Shown one piece after another: positions 1 through 12,701 of a DNA stretch of 64,000 nt; position 1 is the first letter of the stretch; every line of letters starts with the position of its first letter. This stretch comes from Haliclystus octoradiatus. Its lineage: Eukaryota; Cnidaria; Staurozoa; Stauromedusae; Haliclystidae. Where the stretch lies: contig OU744447.1 in the NCBI GenBank assembly GCA_916610825.1, positions 15,669,751 to 15,733,750 on the forward strand. The letters run 5' to 3'. Below the pieces are notes generated by a model, which saw only the letters and a program-made list of their open reading frames with translations, did not search any database and was not told where the DNA came from. The position numbers and the translations under genes were made by a program.

Positions 1-606
1 GAGTTCATATGATTAAAAATATTTAGGTTTCATTCAAAATATCTAATGATGAGGGTTGCATGATAAAGATAGTATATAGTATGATATAATAAAATAGATT
101 CAAATTTACTAAAGCAAAGCAGGCGTAAAGTCTCTTATTGCATTTTAAAGGCCTTAAAGTTCTTTATTTTATAACCTATAGGCTATGTACTTCTGGCGAT
201 GTATTTTGTTTTGAAGTTTTATATACATTAATCAAAGAAATATTAAGCAACTTTCACTAAATGTGTGAACAGTTAAATCTTCTGAAAACTCGACTACGAA
301 GCTAGCCATCTTTTAACTTCACTTTCACACTGTTTTATTTTCTATTTCACCTGTGAATACAATGGCTGTATTTTCTGGACAGTATGCTTGCTTTTTACAT
401 ATATTACTTTGTACCTGTATTTAGTGTTTAATAAAAATGATTGAAACAGTGTTGGCATCACCCGTATCGCTCTTCTCTTTCTAGAGGAATGTCTCTTTTC
501 GCTGAGAGCAGTGATTGTAAATACTCCCTACTGATCTCAGATCAATTAGTGTTTAAAATAATTCTAATATCAGACATTGTGAAATTTCCTTTATCTATTG
601 TTGCAG
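1..606 (+). other. intron of OGDH, no exon seen
   Basis: This stretch precedes the first recognisable OGDH exon in the window. I looked for the conserved segment that should come just before [12 protein letters not shown] and did not find it, so it is read as intron. Short open frames here show no similarity I recognise. Confidence 0.6.
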
Positions 607-3600
607 GTGATGAGCTTGTTGATTCATGGTGATGCAGCTTTTGCTGGCCAAGGTGTTGTTTACGAGACATTTCATTTGAGTGATTTAGCTAATTATACAA
701 CCAAAGGAACTATTCACGTCGTTGTAAATAACCAGGTTTGTTTAGCATTCGTTTTTTTTAAACGTATCTGACAACGTTGAATTGCAGAATGTTTGTTCGT
801 TATCAATGTACAATGTACATTAATGGATTCCATATTGATTAAAGATATATAGGCTTATGTCTTCAATCAAAGTTATCAAGTATTAATCGGATGCAAACTG
901 TTTATCAGCACTTAATGACTACATTAATATTGATATCAATGTATTTGATATATTTATATTTGTATCATAAGTAATAGACCGATACAGTAACTAAAATCAA
1001 AGTGGAAAATTGTATGATATATTCAGCAAAGTGTGTTTTACTTCTGTTGTGGTATTGATTTGCCAATCAAACTGTCAAACTGTTGAATTTAAATTTCCAA
1101 ATTTGTTTCACTGACCTGTTCGTTATGACCATTATCAAGTATTGGAACTATTTCCTTTTTATTATCGACAATGTCATTGTTCTGAAAAACAATTGCTTTG
1201 TTGCAAGCTTGACAATGACGTTCCTTAGATCCTGCAGACGTCAACTTTTGTATTAATTTGTAGTAATGTTCAATGTCAAATATATCATCAGATAATCAAA
1301 TTTACTCCTACCAGGTACTATCAAACTTGATGCGTAATTTTGTCTGATTTCTTTATTTAATTTTGGTACCATTTTCTTAACAATGATGCAATGATTATCT
1401 TTCTATTAACAGATTGGTTTCACAACTGATCCACGTTTTTCAAGATCATCACCCTACTGTACAGATGTTGCTAAAGTAAGAATGAAACAATATCTACATT
1501 GTCTACATTATCTGGTATGACACAGATGTTTTTTCATGTGATGGATTTTTTCACCACATTGACTAACTCATCTTGACTTAGTTATAGCACGCTATGTCAG
1601 TCCCTTGTTCACTGAGCAGTACTGATGACGGCTAATGGCCAGAAACAAGTACTTGTCTGCTGCTACATTATCTAATATCTATAATTGAAAGCTGAATACT
1701 AATTCTCTGATGTAATTGATTAATAATTTTCTAATTCCAGGTAGTGCAAGCTCCAATTTTTCATGTCAATGCCGATGATCCAGAAGCAGTCATGCATGTC
1801 TGTAAAGTTGCTGCAGAGTACCGTAATGAATTTAGCAAAGATGTTGTAATCGATCTTGTAAGTCAACCAAAATGTTTTGGACAGTTACCAAGTATGAATT
1901 TGAATTTATGAGAATACAGTTGTTCTGTAACCTGAAACTGCTGCTTCGCAAATCCCAATTTTCGAAGCATTTCCTGATTTTGATAGACTCTTGATTCAAA
2001 GGCAACTGTTGGAATTTGATTAACTTCACCGAACAAAACTAATTAAAATATTAATAGATTGTCGATGTTGCATATTTTAACTTCTTTTGATAACATATCT
2101 GGAAAATTAACCAGTAGGGTGCTGATTGGTGTGCATTATACAGGGTTCTTAGTTTAAGTTAGATATATGCTTTCAAAACCCTTTTCTTCAACATATTTAT
2201 CTTTAAGGAAAATAATATTTGTATGATGTTTTATTATCTAATGCTACAGATTTTAACGAAATTTTAGGTATTATTAGCAAAAAACAAATGCACAATTTAT
2301 ACTTGAGAAAGTGTATATTTCTGAAAATTTGTAGATGTTTTTATAAGCTTTTTATTACGGCCACCTTTCAACCTTATATTTTTCTGTTAGGTTTGTTATC
2401 GTCGCAATGGTCACAATGAAGGTGATAATCCAATGTTCACTCAACCACTTATGTACAAACGAATTCAGAAACAAAAACCATGTGTTGAGCTATATGCAAA
2501 GAAGTTAATTAACGACGGTTCTGTAACAGATGAAGAATATCAGGTTGGTTGAACTAGATTGCAAGAGTGCACCAGAAATCACAAACTCTGATGTCCCCAA
2601 TTCAATGGAAGTTATAGATCATAGAAATGTTCAGACTTTTTTTATTAGACTACATATTATCTTATGTTGTTTTTCTACTTTTCTGGTTTGATTGTCTTTC
2701 AATACAACAATGTTGAGATTCCTAGAAGCAATCTGCTGTAATAGAATTCCGATTTTGTAATTTTATGCTTTTGAAGCCTAATCCGATAAATCAATTGAAA
2801 ATGCTCACCCAACGCATTGAGCAACTGCGTTACAGGGCTGTGATTCTGGTAAGGATCGTTGTAGTTAATAATCTCTACTTCAACTTTTTGAAAGTAATGA
2901 CATTTTTGTCCCTGTTGGATTATTGATTTAGCCTGTAGCCATCATATTATCAAGGACTTATACTAGCCTACATATTATCAAGTATTTCTAAATAATACCA
3001 ACTTAAAGTCCACACTATTTATCAATTTTTTCAGAGCGAAAGAAATAATTATCAAGAAATACTCGAGAAAGCATTTGAAAAAGCTAAAGAAGAGCTAGAA
3101 ATTCAATTAGATCTATGGCTTGATTCACCTTGGAAAGGTTTGCATATTACCAAATCACAGTTTTCATAACAAATTTGTCTGTGAGAGAGTGGGGCATAAA
3201 TGTGTGTGTCAGTTGATATGTCAAGAATGCCTGATTGAACTTTATTTCTATTAAACTTTTTATCGGATGATGATACAGTGTGGAAGAATGCGAGATATAG
3301 AATTCCCGCGCCATAAATATCTACATCATGATTTCAATGTTCAATCCTTTTTCAGTAAATTCCTTATGATTGCAATTTGATTCATTATTGTCAAGATATT
3401 ATATTAGAACCAAGATAGTCTAACTCAGATTTGTGTTTTGAAGAGTTTTAAACAGGCCATAATATTATCTTACCTTTGTGAAAATCAACCAAATAAAATG
3501 TATTTAACATGATCCTCAAGTATTGAATAATTCAAATTTGTTGGACAAAGATGTTGTTTTTAAATTTGATTTATTCAATATTTGAGGATGTTAAATACAT

Positions 3601-6600
3601 TTTATTTGGTTGATTTTCACAAAGGTAAGATAATATTATGGCCTGTTTAAAACTCCTTCAAACACAAATCTGAGTTAGACTATTTTGGTTCTATTATAAT
3701 ATCTTGTTATTATCATTAACTCAATTTTCAATAATAATTATGCAAATGAACCATGGACCAGATCATGGGAGGATGATGTAGTTTTCATTCAGCTAACTTC
3801 ATTTGCTTTTGGTTCTAGGCTTTTTCAAGGAAGATGGTTCATTTGGTCCTTTGCGTCCATCAGGTGTTGAACTTGACACGCTGATGCATATAGGAGAAAA
3901 ATTCAGCACAGTCCCTGAGGGACTTACAATTCATAAAGGTTAGTAGCATGAGTGACAACCATCCAAATACCTTACTCGCCCTCTATATATTTAAAAAGGC
4001 TCAACACCTGTTCAGCATCTCAATGATCAACTTTGTATTTGTATTACATTTAGGTCTCAAACGTGTATTAGATGGTCGAAAAGAAATGCTTAAAAACAAT
4101 GAAGTAGATTGGGCTCTTGGTGAGGCACTAGCGTTTGGCTCATTATTAAAAGAAAAGATCCATGTTAGATTGAGTGGACAAGATGTGGAGAGAGGCACAT
4201 TTAGGTAAGTTTCAGAGCAATATCAGATTCCAAAATCAAAATTACTGGATAGAAAGTTGCCAAAATTCAAGTAGCATTCGGCATTGTATGTATTTTCATT
4301 TAAAACAGAACTCCAATTTAATGCTGCTATTGTATGAGAATTATATTTAATATTGTATCAGAATTCCTTGAATGTACTATCTACTCCACTGTAATGCATT
4401 CCTCTAATGAAAAACATCTCAAATTGTACATTAGTTACATACAGCACTGACAGCAGGCCTGGTTTGTTCATCCCAGAGGAGAGGACTTTTTGAGTTTTTC
4501 TATCACAAATAAGGGCTGGATTTAAAACTAAAACTTCAGATTGTAACTTCTACTGTGTTATGACATCACATAATACCGGTATGCCTTATTGTGATATCGA
4601 ATTCAATGTTTTACTTATATTTGCAGTCATCGCCATCATGTTCTTCATGACCAAGATAGAGATGGCATCCGTTCAGTACCATTGAATCAATTATACAGTG
4701 ATCAAGCAGAATATACTGTTTGCAACAGCTCGTTGTCAGAATATGCTGTTTTAGGTAAACCATACACTATTTACATTTTCTCTACTTTTGACTTCTAGCA
4801 TCCCTATGTGTTAAATAGGCCTACCCTAAGATAGAAGAACGGAAATCTGCATGTTGAATGTTGATCCTAATAAGGGAACAAGAGAAGTTGATTATGTTCT
4901 AATTCGCTTCTTATTCAAATTCAGACATCTTGTTTGGAAGCGTAAAGACTTTATATCACTGTCATCCTTCCAGTAACCAGACCCCGTCATTGCAAACAAG
5001 CATCATCCCTTGTTTTGACGAAAATAAAAATATTATAAGCTCCCTCAGAGTTTTTTCTACGGTATTGTTTGTTATTGTCCCAATGGAAAACCGGGGGATG
5101 AATCTGGCATGTGTTTTTATGTTTCCTTGTTGTTCATTTAGCACTTATGATCTGGATATTAAATTTCTAATGTACTATCTTTTGATAGGGTTTGAGCTTG
5201 GTTACAGTATGACTAATCCATATGCATTGATCCTATGGGAAGCACAGTTTGGTGATTTCATGAACACAGCTCAGGTACAATTTGTTACAATATAATACAG
5301 TCAAACCTGTTTTAATGGCCACCTCTATTCATTGGCCACCTGTCTATAGTGGTCATTCTAGCAATGTCAAAAATAGTATTTTCTATTGAATCAACCATTT
5401 AGAATTGTATATATATACCTCATGCGTATAATGATCAATCTATCTACTTCTCTTATCTGATGCATCTAACAGCTGTTTTAACTACAACCACAGACAATAA
5501 CTATGTTACTCATAAACCTTCATATTTGGCTATTTGGTCCTTCAATTCTAGCCATCTGTCTATTTTTATCTCAGTGTATTATTGATCAATTCTTGAGCAG
5601 TGGCCAAGATAAATGGATACGGCAAAGTGGTTTGGTGATGTTGCTACCTCATGGCTACGAAGGAATGGTTAGTTTAATCTAAGTCATCAATTAATTGACT
5701 GTGTTACAGTTTGTAACCCAATTTGTCTTCAATCTTTATGGTTCTGCTCTTGTAACTACTTCTATTAGCCCTGTCTCTGTAAATTTTCTTATTATCTGGG
5801 TGATGTCCCCTTTGGAGGAACATTGGAGGTGGATACATATAGCACACCAGTGGATGAAAATGCCATGTTTACTTTCTACTCATAGCTATGTTCACCTGAT
5901 TACTATTTAACGCACCATTAAAGAGTTTCGAATGACCAGCAGCCTTTGCTTTGTTTTGTTGTCTTGATTACAAGAAACGAGGCTAATCCTCTGGAAAGTG
6001 ACGTCAGCGCTCACGTCAGAGGATTGTCCTCGTGACTGTTGCTACGGAAAGACACGACAGAAAGCTCGAAAAAATAGTCTGGTTTATCAATTTCAATTTT
6101 GAATAAATCTCAATTCTTACTTGTCGAAACGCAAAGTCTATGACCATAGATAGCCAACAAATGTATACGGTTCAAAAATAAATAGCAGAATGGGAGTGAC
6201 GGTCCGATAATATCTGTCTGAGAAGTTTGACGCAAATTAAGACAACTTAGAAAAATGTACTTTCAAATCAACACTTAATAAATTCATATGATTCTAAATT
6301 TTACAATTTACGTGCATAAATACTGCAGGTAAACAATGCAATATAAAACATACATAGGTATGTAACTAACTATTTTTAGACGAAACCTACGTGTTTACAA
6401 ACATAATTTGGAGTCAATGATCAAACAAAGTATCCGTATTAAAAATCGAATTCACCTGGTGTTATAATTAATTTCATTTTGTTTCGGCGATAAATTTCGA
6501 TTTTGAATGCTAACAAATCTCTTCCCGTTCTTTCAATCCCTAATATTCTTGTATCAAGTAAGCACCAACATGAAATTCTGAATCAGTCGAGTTCAGTTGT

Positions 6601-9600
6601 AGCTTTCAATGTTTCAACTCTGTCTACCATCCTCAATTCTTATGACGCTAGTAGCAGGTGAATTGATTTTCGTGGTACACATTTATTCAAACGTCGAAAG
6701 CCCTTACGACATCCACCTGTATTGCTCTTACAACTTTCCAAAAATTCCAAACCAGTTCGTTGATAAACAACTTAGCAGAATGCTAAAATGTTCGTTTTAC
6801 GAAATGTTTTTGCAAAATTGCGCGTGTGTGCAAAGGAGACACAAAGGCGGGCCGTGTATCATGAAAACGAGTGATTGAAATATGGGTCCAGATTTCAAAG
6901 ACAAAAATATGCAAAGGCTGCTGGTCATTTTATGGTCTTTAAGACAACATTTTGATTTAAATACAAATTACATAAGTTTCGTTTTTAGCTATGTACATTG
7001 TTAGAGTTTGGCATACACTTCAATAGAATTTGGTCTCCTATGATGTCAATTATATCCTAAGTTACTATCCCGAGTAGCTTATCTAAATGCCATTTGCTTA
7101 TTACACTGTATTACTGTTTCCATTACAGGGACCAGAACATTCCAGTGCCAGACCTGAGAGATTCCTTCAACTTAGCAATGACGACCCTGACACATTCCCT
7201 GTAAGTATATTCCAATGATATTACATATACACAGCTACAGGCAATTACAAATATCACTTTAGTGAACTTGAAATATATATCGAGTTTGAATTACATATGA
7301 ATTAAAATACAGAACACAATTTTGATTAGAAATATGACTGGTGTCAATGAAACGTCTACATCAAACCAAGCAATATGATTGATCAAGCAGAAATCAAGAG
7401 AGATCTGCTTTAGATACGAAAATCAATATAACATCCAGACATCAGGAGTCCTGTTTTCTTCAATTACTACCTTCAATGTCGTATACTTATTCGTATTAAA
7501 GATAGTGCATTACTGTTTTTAGGCAGTGAAAATATTGGCATAATAACCCTGACTCTGTCTTTGTCACTATCAGCTGATGTCACCATCACCTTCAGTTCAT
7601 TATTGTTGAAATTTCACTGATTGCTTAGAAGACAAAATAATGTAAAAAACCTCAAAGAAAGATTATCAAAAGTTTTGCTTACTGTATTTTGAAACACATA
7701 CACATGAGTTTTGTTGAATTTGTACTGGCAATCAGTAACCAAGATGAACCAGCCCTTTGTGACATCCTGAGTACATGTAAATTGAGGCTTTTGAATGTAC
7801 TGTGGAATCGCCTTCTGTATAATTTTTCTTATTTTTTAGCCTTGGATCACTTGATCAACATCCATTAAGATCATTCATGATTAGTGACAGAGTTTTTCTA
7901 TTTGATTTCTTTCAGGAATTCTCACCAGAAGAATTTGAACTGATGCAACTTTATAATTGTAACTGGCAGGTAAGTTCTGAGTTGCAGATTTTATCAAGCC
8001 TGTACACTGCATGTAAGCATTTCCCTCTGCAATTGTCCCAGATGTTGCATAGTTATACATATTAGATTGTTTAGATGTTATTTATTGTTACAATTATCAA
8101 TGTCTTAGGATATCTGGTTGTTGAAGTATGTTTTATTTATAATTTTATTTTCAGATAGTGAACTGTACTACACCAGCTAATTATTTCCATGTTTTGCGTC
8201 GTCAACTCAAGATGGACTTCCGTAAACCGGTAAGCAATATATGCACAGTTATTAAGTCCTGCTCTACAACACTGTTATTCTTGAATTTTGTCATTAATGT
8301 GGTTTCTTTTGTTACTTCATAGCTCATCATTATGACACCTAAAAGTCTTTTAAGGCTTGATGCAGCCAGATCAAAGCTAGAAGAGATGACACCAGATTCT
8401 ACCTTCCATCGTATCATCATAGAAAAAGGTGTAGCATCTAATAACCCAGCAGATGTAAAGAAACTTATATTCTGCACTGGTAAAATCTACTACGAAATTG
8501 CAAAGGTATGAATTCGGCGTATGAATTGCATGTGGCTTATTAGTTACAAGTATTCCCATGATTAGGGGACTAGATGAAAAGGGGTAGCAGAATTACAGAG
8601 CAACCTGTCTTCAAACATGTCTTTGTGTTTGGATTTTTCATTATATTTCTCTCGTAGATCAACTAATTTAGAGAGTCACTGACAGTTTTCCAATTATATC
8701 CAAAACGTTCAGACCTTATCTGTTGAATATGCTGTGCCCACGCTTTCTGTATTATGCAAATATTAAGATTATTGACAGTATATTGTATATTGTAGTTTTG
8801 TGACAAGTGATAAATTGTTTTCCAGGGAAGAGCTGCTGCTGGCTTAGATGACAAGATTGCTGTAGCACGAATGGAGCAGGTAAGATCACTCCCATGGCCA
8901 TGGAAATATTCTAATAATCAGAGTTGATGTCCTCTTATCACAGAATGGAGCTTGATTGAGATTATAATCTCAATGCACTGGTAGCTCAATGGCAGAGTAT
9001 CCGCACTCGTCGGTTTGTATTTCTCTGTAACTCTGGTGATGTCTCCCAAATAAACCAGCACATGTGTGCACAGGTTGACTATCAGTTATGTCATATGTAA
9101 TGCACTGAAAAATGTAATATTATAATATGTTTTATTATTCTTTTTATTATTGTATCATGCCTTACCAGGTTCCCATTCACCTTTGATATAACTCTGATTG
9201 TTTATTTAGATTTGAAATTCACTTTTTGTGTTGAACTAGTAAGGTCATGTTTCATTCTTGGTACAGTACAGTGAAACCTGTATATAACAGCCATCTATGA
9301 GAGGTAGAGACCACTATAGACAGGTGGTCTTTATATACAGGTTTGATTCAATAGGAAATACTATTTTAGACATTGCAAGAGTGACCACTATGGACACGTG
9401 GCCGTTGTATAGAATTGACCGTTATAACAGGTTTGACTGTAATAACATAATCATCCGGTTTCAAGATGATTTCAGGATAATTTCTACAACATATATTTTT
9501 TCAAAATTGCACTAGTATAGTTGTATGGCAAATTCAATTGAAGTTTGTAAATTTAGTGCACATTTTCCAAACATTCCGTTAGATAGATGGCATCAGAAGA

Positions 9601-10613
9601 TAATCACATCCAAATGACATTTTTTCATTTTTCTGTTTAGATCTCACCATTCCCATTTGATTTGGTAAAAGCTGAAGCTGAGAAGTATCCCAATGCTGTC
9701 ATCGAATGGGTGCAAGAGGAACCGAAAAACATGGGTGCATGGACGTATGTTCACCCTAGGATGTGCACAGCTACAGAACACATACGCCATATTGGGTAAG
9801 TTTATTACAGTACTGTATATCTCAATATAATACTATTGGCACTCAATCAGTCTCCGAAGGCTAGCAAATTACCAAATGGCAAAGAATATCATTTTTATAA
9901 TCTTGAAGCTGGGTCATGCATTTGCTATTGCATGAATTATGATTAAAATACAGTATAGAACATTATAGTTTTACAATTCCTTATATAATTAAAATGTCGC
10001 AATTGCTGTTTGAAAAAATAAAGTCCAAAAATAAGATATTATGATCCGATTTGTCTCTCTAAAAGTTTGTGAATGATTTTAGAAAGCATATTCTTGTTCT
10101 ACGTTATTGTTATGCTAAAACACAATCTCAACCAAGTCATCTCCATCTCCTTTTAGCCGTCAGAGCTAAACGAGAGGTGGGTGGATCTTTTTTTAGTATC
10201 CGGATTCCGGATCCAATCTGGATCGGATAAGTAGACATCCCAATCCTTGTTCAGGGATAAAATTTATCATAATTCAGATCTCCTCAATGGATCCAAAATA
10301 AAATTGTGCCAGGTATTCGACTAACAATGTAAAGATGTGACCTGATCCTTTTATCCGGGTCCAGCCCATATGACTATTTAACAATTAGACAATACATACA
10401 CGTTTTAAGTACTGTAAATAGCTGCCAGAGTAGTCATTTAAATATATGGCCTGGCTGAGTTAAGTGTGTTGCCTTGAGAAACTGATTATTGAACTGATTT
10501 TTTTATTTAGTTATGTTGGTCGTACTACATCTGCATCTGCTGCAACTGGAAGTAAGAAGCAACATACAAATGAACAGCAAAAGACAATCACTGATGCTTT
10601 AGATCTCGATTAA
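607..10613 (+). CDS. OGDH: 2-oxoglutarate dehydrogenase E1 (OGDH), C-terminal 612 residues, 5' partial
   Basis: E1 component of the mitochondrial 2-oxoglutarate dehydrogenase complex: ThDP-dependent decarboxylation of 2-oxoglutarate and transfer to the E2 lipoyl group in the TCA cycle. Seventeen exons join in one open frame: 607-735, 1413-1475, 1741-1857, 2391-2543, 3035-3137, 3819-3938, 4054-4204, 4627-4754, 5189-5274, 5575-5667, 7129-7200, 7916-7969, 8155-8229, 8323-8505, 8826-8879, 9641-9795, 10511-10613. All show AG acceptors and GT donors and the phases agree. Recognisable blocks are [24 protein letters not shown] (cofactor/Mg region), [35 protein letters not shown] and the terminal ALDLD. 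Vertebrate OGDH is about 1020 residues, so the N-terminal 40% lies upstream of the window. The sequence matches OGDH/OGDHL rather than DHTKD1. Introns hold several MITEs and a foldback palindrome. Confidence 0.96.
3392..3706. repeat. foldback palindrome, arms about 148 bp, in an OGDH intron
   Basis: The left arm (about 3392-3540) and right arm (about 3561-3706) are near-perfect reverse complements separated by about 20 bp. The arms differ only by a few substitutions and small indels, for example CATGATCCTCAAG against CATCCTCAAA. It lies between exons 3035-3137 and 3819-3938. The OGDH pre-mRNA could fold here into a long hairpin. It looks like a young foldback or hairpin MITE; no clear target duplication was found. 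Confidence 0.85.
5298..5486. mobile_element. pogo/Tc1-type MITE, family 1 copy
   Basis: It starts with CAGTCAAACCTG directly after a TA and contains the family landmarks GGCCACC and CTATAGTGGTCATT. The right terminal repeat is degenerate (near ACAGCTGTTTTAACTACA). It sits in an OGDH intron. The family is defined from the better-preserved copy at 9269-9439. Confidence 0.6.
5922..6938. mobile_element. TTAA-flanked non-autonomous DNA transposon candidate, about 1.0 kb
   Basis: Both ends carry the inverted repeat AATGACCAGCAGCCTTTGC (5931-5949 and its complement near 6910-6928), each about 9 bp inside a TTAA tetranucleotide (5918-5921 and 6939-6942). That fits a TTAA target duplication of the kind made by piggyBac-type transposases, though the terminal bases are not typical piggyBac. 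The interior has an 89-codon open frame at 6609-6878 with a hydrophobic N-terminus and several cysteines, which I do not recognise, and a double TGACGTCA/ACGTCA cluster near 5999-6026. The element fills most of the OGDH intron between 5667 and 7129. Confidence 0.6.
8973..9110 (+). mobile_element. tRNA-derived SINE, plus-strand copy
   Basis: The head TGCACTGGTAGCTCAATGG resembles a tRNA A box. It is followed by a degenerate B-box region and a body ending near ACAGGTTGACTATC. The same order of blocks occurs on the minus strand at 46505-46679, which shows a dispersed family. It lies in an OGDH intron. No cloverleaf can be drawn, so it is not a functional tRNA. Confidence 0.55.
9269..9439. mobile_element. 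pogo/Tc1-type MITE, family 1, best copy
   Basis: A 171-bp element with terminal inverted repeats CAGTGAAACCTGTATATAAC and (complement) CAGTCAAACCTGTTATAACG, flanked on both sides by TA (9267-9268 and 9440-9441). CAGT ends with TA duplication are typical of the pogo branch of the Tc1/mariner superfamily. There is no coding capacity. Relatives occur at 5298, 32236, 34455, 39566, 50123 and 61448. Confidence 0.8.
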
Positions 10614-10797
10614 TTTTATTTGATATTAAGAATATTTCAATTTCAATTGGTTTTAAAAATAATGTAGTCTTAATTAAAAATGATAGTTTTTGACATTTGT
10701 TTGTGAATGTATGTGTTTTGAAGTTCATCAATGCACTGTACTCTTTGTATATATAGATATGTTAAGTCTTCTAGATCTGTAATTGAGTAATGTTGAC

Positions 10798-10803
10798 AAT
10801 AAA
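10798..10803 (+). terminator. AATAAA polyadenylation signal of OGDH
   Basis: A canonical AATAAA hexamer lies 185 bp after the OGDH stop codon in AT-rich DNA. It is the first perfect signal downstream, so a short 3' UTR is inferred. Confidence 0.6.
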
Positions 10804-11002
10804 TATGCTTCACACCTCGAATTGGTTGAAATGTTTATACTTGTTGCCATAATTATACTCATCATATAATAGCTGGTGTGTCGAACTTCTTTTCAACGAT
10901 TTGCTAATCATTTGATACGGAACCTATTCCCCGTTAGCAATTCATATGTACTGACTTAATTGATTTATTAAAACCTTTATATGATCTCGTGTTTTGTACG
11001 AT

Positions 11003-11220
11003 AAACTGTAGTTGGGTAATTTTGTAACCATTCTAAATAACACGCAACAACTATAACAACAGTGTGATTAGATTAATGTATTTAAATTTTTATCATAATA
11101 TTTTCACCGAAGGGCAGCGAAAATATTATGATAAAAATTTAAATATATTATCTAATCACACTGTTGTTATAGTTGTTGCGTGTTATTTAGAATGGTTACA
11201 AAATTACCCAACTACAGTTT
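11003..11220. repeat. near-perfect palindrome, about 100-bp arms
   Basis: The sequence from AAACTGTAGTTGGGTAATTT at 11003 returns as its reverse complement ending at 11220, around a short centre (CACCGAAGGGCAGCG, about 11105-11119). Only a few mismatches separate the arms. It lies about 0.4 kb beyond the OGDH stop codon and could fold into a long hairpin. Confidence 0.9.
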
Positions 11221-11265
11221 AATTCATATGTAATAAGCCGAATAAGATAGATATGGGAAAGCTTA

Positions 11266-11337
11266 ATACGGTCATATAGCCAGAGCCTTCCATTAGGAAT
11301 CCCAATAGAATAGAAGGATCTGGCTATATGACCGTAT
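11266..11337. repeat. short inverted repeat, 25-bp arms
   Basis: ATACGGTCATATAGCCAGAG with following CCTTC is mirrored by GAAGGATCTGGCTATATGAC with CGTAT, with about 20 bp between. One mismatch. It follows the larger palindrome by 45 bp. Confidence 0.8.
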
Positions 11338-11606
11338 CCAGTGTGAATAGTCTAAAAACCTGCTTATTACACCATGATTGAATACAAAATTACATTCTCC
11401 AATCATGTCATTTTAATAAACATGTGTTACGCTCACTATCGTGACTAATTAGTAAATAATGAGGCTCCTATATTAACAAAAATGACAATTACGCAGACCT
11501 TACATGATATTAGGTTGCAGTGTGCAACACTAACAACACAGCAAGCCGAATCTTTTTGAGTTCCTGCCCATTTTTATCACCAATCTTTTGTAGTACTACT
11601 GTAGTA

Positions 11607-11662
11607 TCATATTTGGGTGGATTCTATAACATAGCCAAGTCGTGCAAGCCGTGACGTCACAT
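11607..11662 (-). repeat. inverted copy of an H2A.Z-promoter segment with CRE
   Basis: Read on the minus strand, this segment matches 18862-18911: both have ATGTGACGTCA, then GCACGACTTGGCTATG, then TTATAGAATC, with a few differences. It includes a TGACGTCA palindrome. The two copies face each other across 7.2 kb that contains the LINE. Confidence 0.75.
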
Positions 11663-12404
11663 ATGTTTGAAAGTGAGATTATGATAATAGTTAAACAGAG
11701 GCTTGTTGCAAAACATAATAAGCGGGAAACATGAAATTTGATGTCGACAAACGGCATAGATCGAACTATGTACAGTATGACAGTATGGATAGCGATGAGG
11801 CTATCAATGAATGTCCACTATGTCTATACTACACATAAATTCACAAACAGGATTAGGTATATTTTTCGAAAACTTTAATGATACATAAGATGATACATAT
11901 TCTGGTTGGCGGTTATATCATAAAGATTAAAGAATAAATAAATATACTGTGAGTCCGACATGAATGTTTTACGCTTGCATTTAACGTGACCCATGTATAA
12001 AGAAATGATAGAAAAACAATAGCAATTTTTTGTATTTTAGTCAAAAATTCGAAGAAGCTTTGCCTTCTCTCCTGAAGTTTTAGAAAGCCTTTGGTCGTCC
12101 ACTTCAGGAAGCGATGATGGAATTTTAAACCCTTTCGATGGCATAGCATTCATAAGTGCAGGCAATTGTTTTTATCAATGCCAACAGATGAACGATATTG
12201 ATGCAATCGTCAAGGAAAGAAGAAACAAGATGGTGGGAGTTGTGGGATAGCTTCTCTGTTGGTTGGGGTTTTTGGGAATTTTTATGCAAAATAGTCCTCC
12301 TGAAAAATTGGGAATGAAACAACAACACAATCTGGAAAATTATGTCAATTTACCAAAGAAAGGACAACGGAGGACCGTGACTTTAAAAACTATGACCTCC
12401 ACAC

Positions 12405-12701
12405 CAGGGGCGCCGGAGCCATAAGACAACAGAGGCAGACCCCGCATAAAGGGCACCTTGCAGCAAAAATGTTTTCACTGTACAATGTTGTTGCCCCCCC
12501 CAATTTCCCAACAAAATTTTGAGACATTTCGTCAAGCAAAATGGACACCTACCACCTAGGTCACAGGCATGTATAGCATACGCCTGTTGTTGTTGTACTG
12601 TTGTTTTTTCATCTTCCTTTAACGTGGTTGATCTGGAAAGTTTATGATACTTACACATAAGGGCACCTACTGCCCTTATACCCCCAGCTCCGACGCCCCT
12701 G
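12405..12701. mobile_element. hAT-like MITE with TSD TCCACAC
   Basis: A 297-bp element with ends CAGGGGCGCCGGAGCC and (complement) CAGGGGCGTCGGAGCTGG, flanked by a 7-bp direct repeat TCCACAC at 12398-12404 and 12702-12708. The CAGGGGCG termini and a 7-8 bp duplication are typical of hAT-superfamily elements. The 115-codon open frame running through it on the minus strand is incidental. Confidence 0.8.

Noticed and set aside
4930-5295. 121-codon open frame on the plus strand
   Set aside because: Only its last part is the OGDH exon 5189-5274; the rest is intron read through the acceptor.
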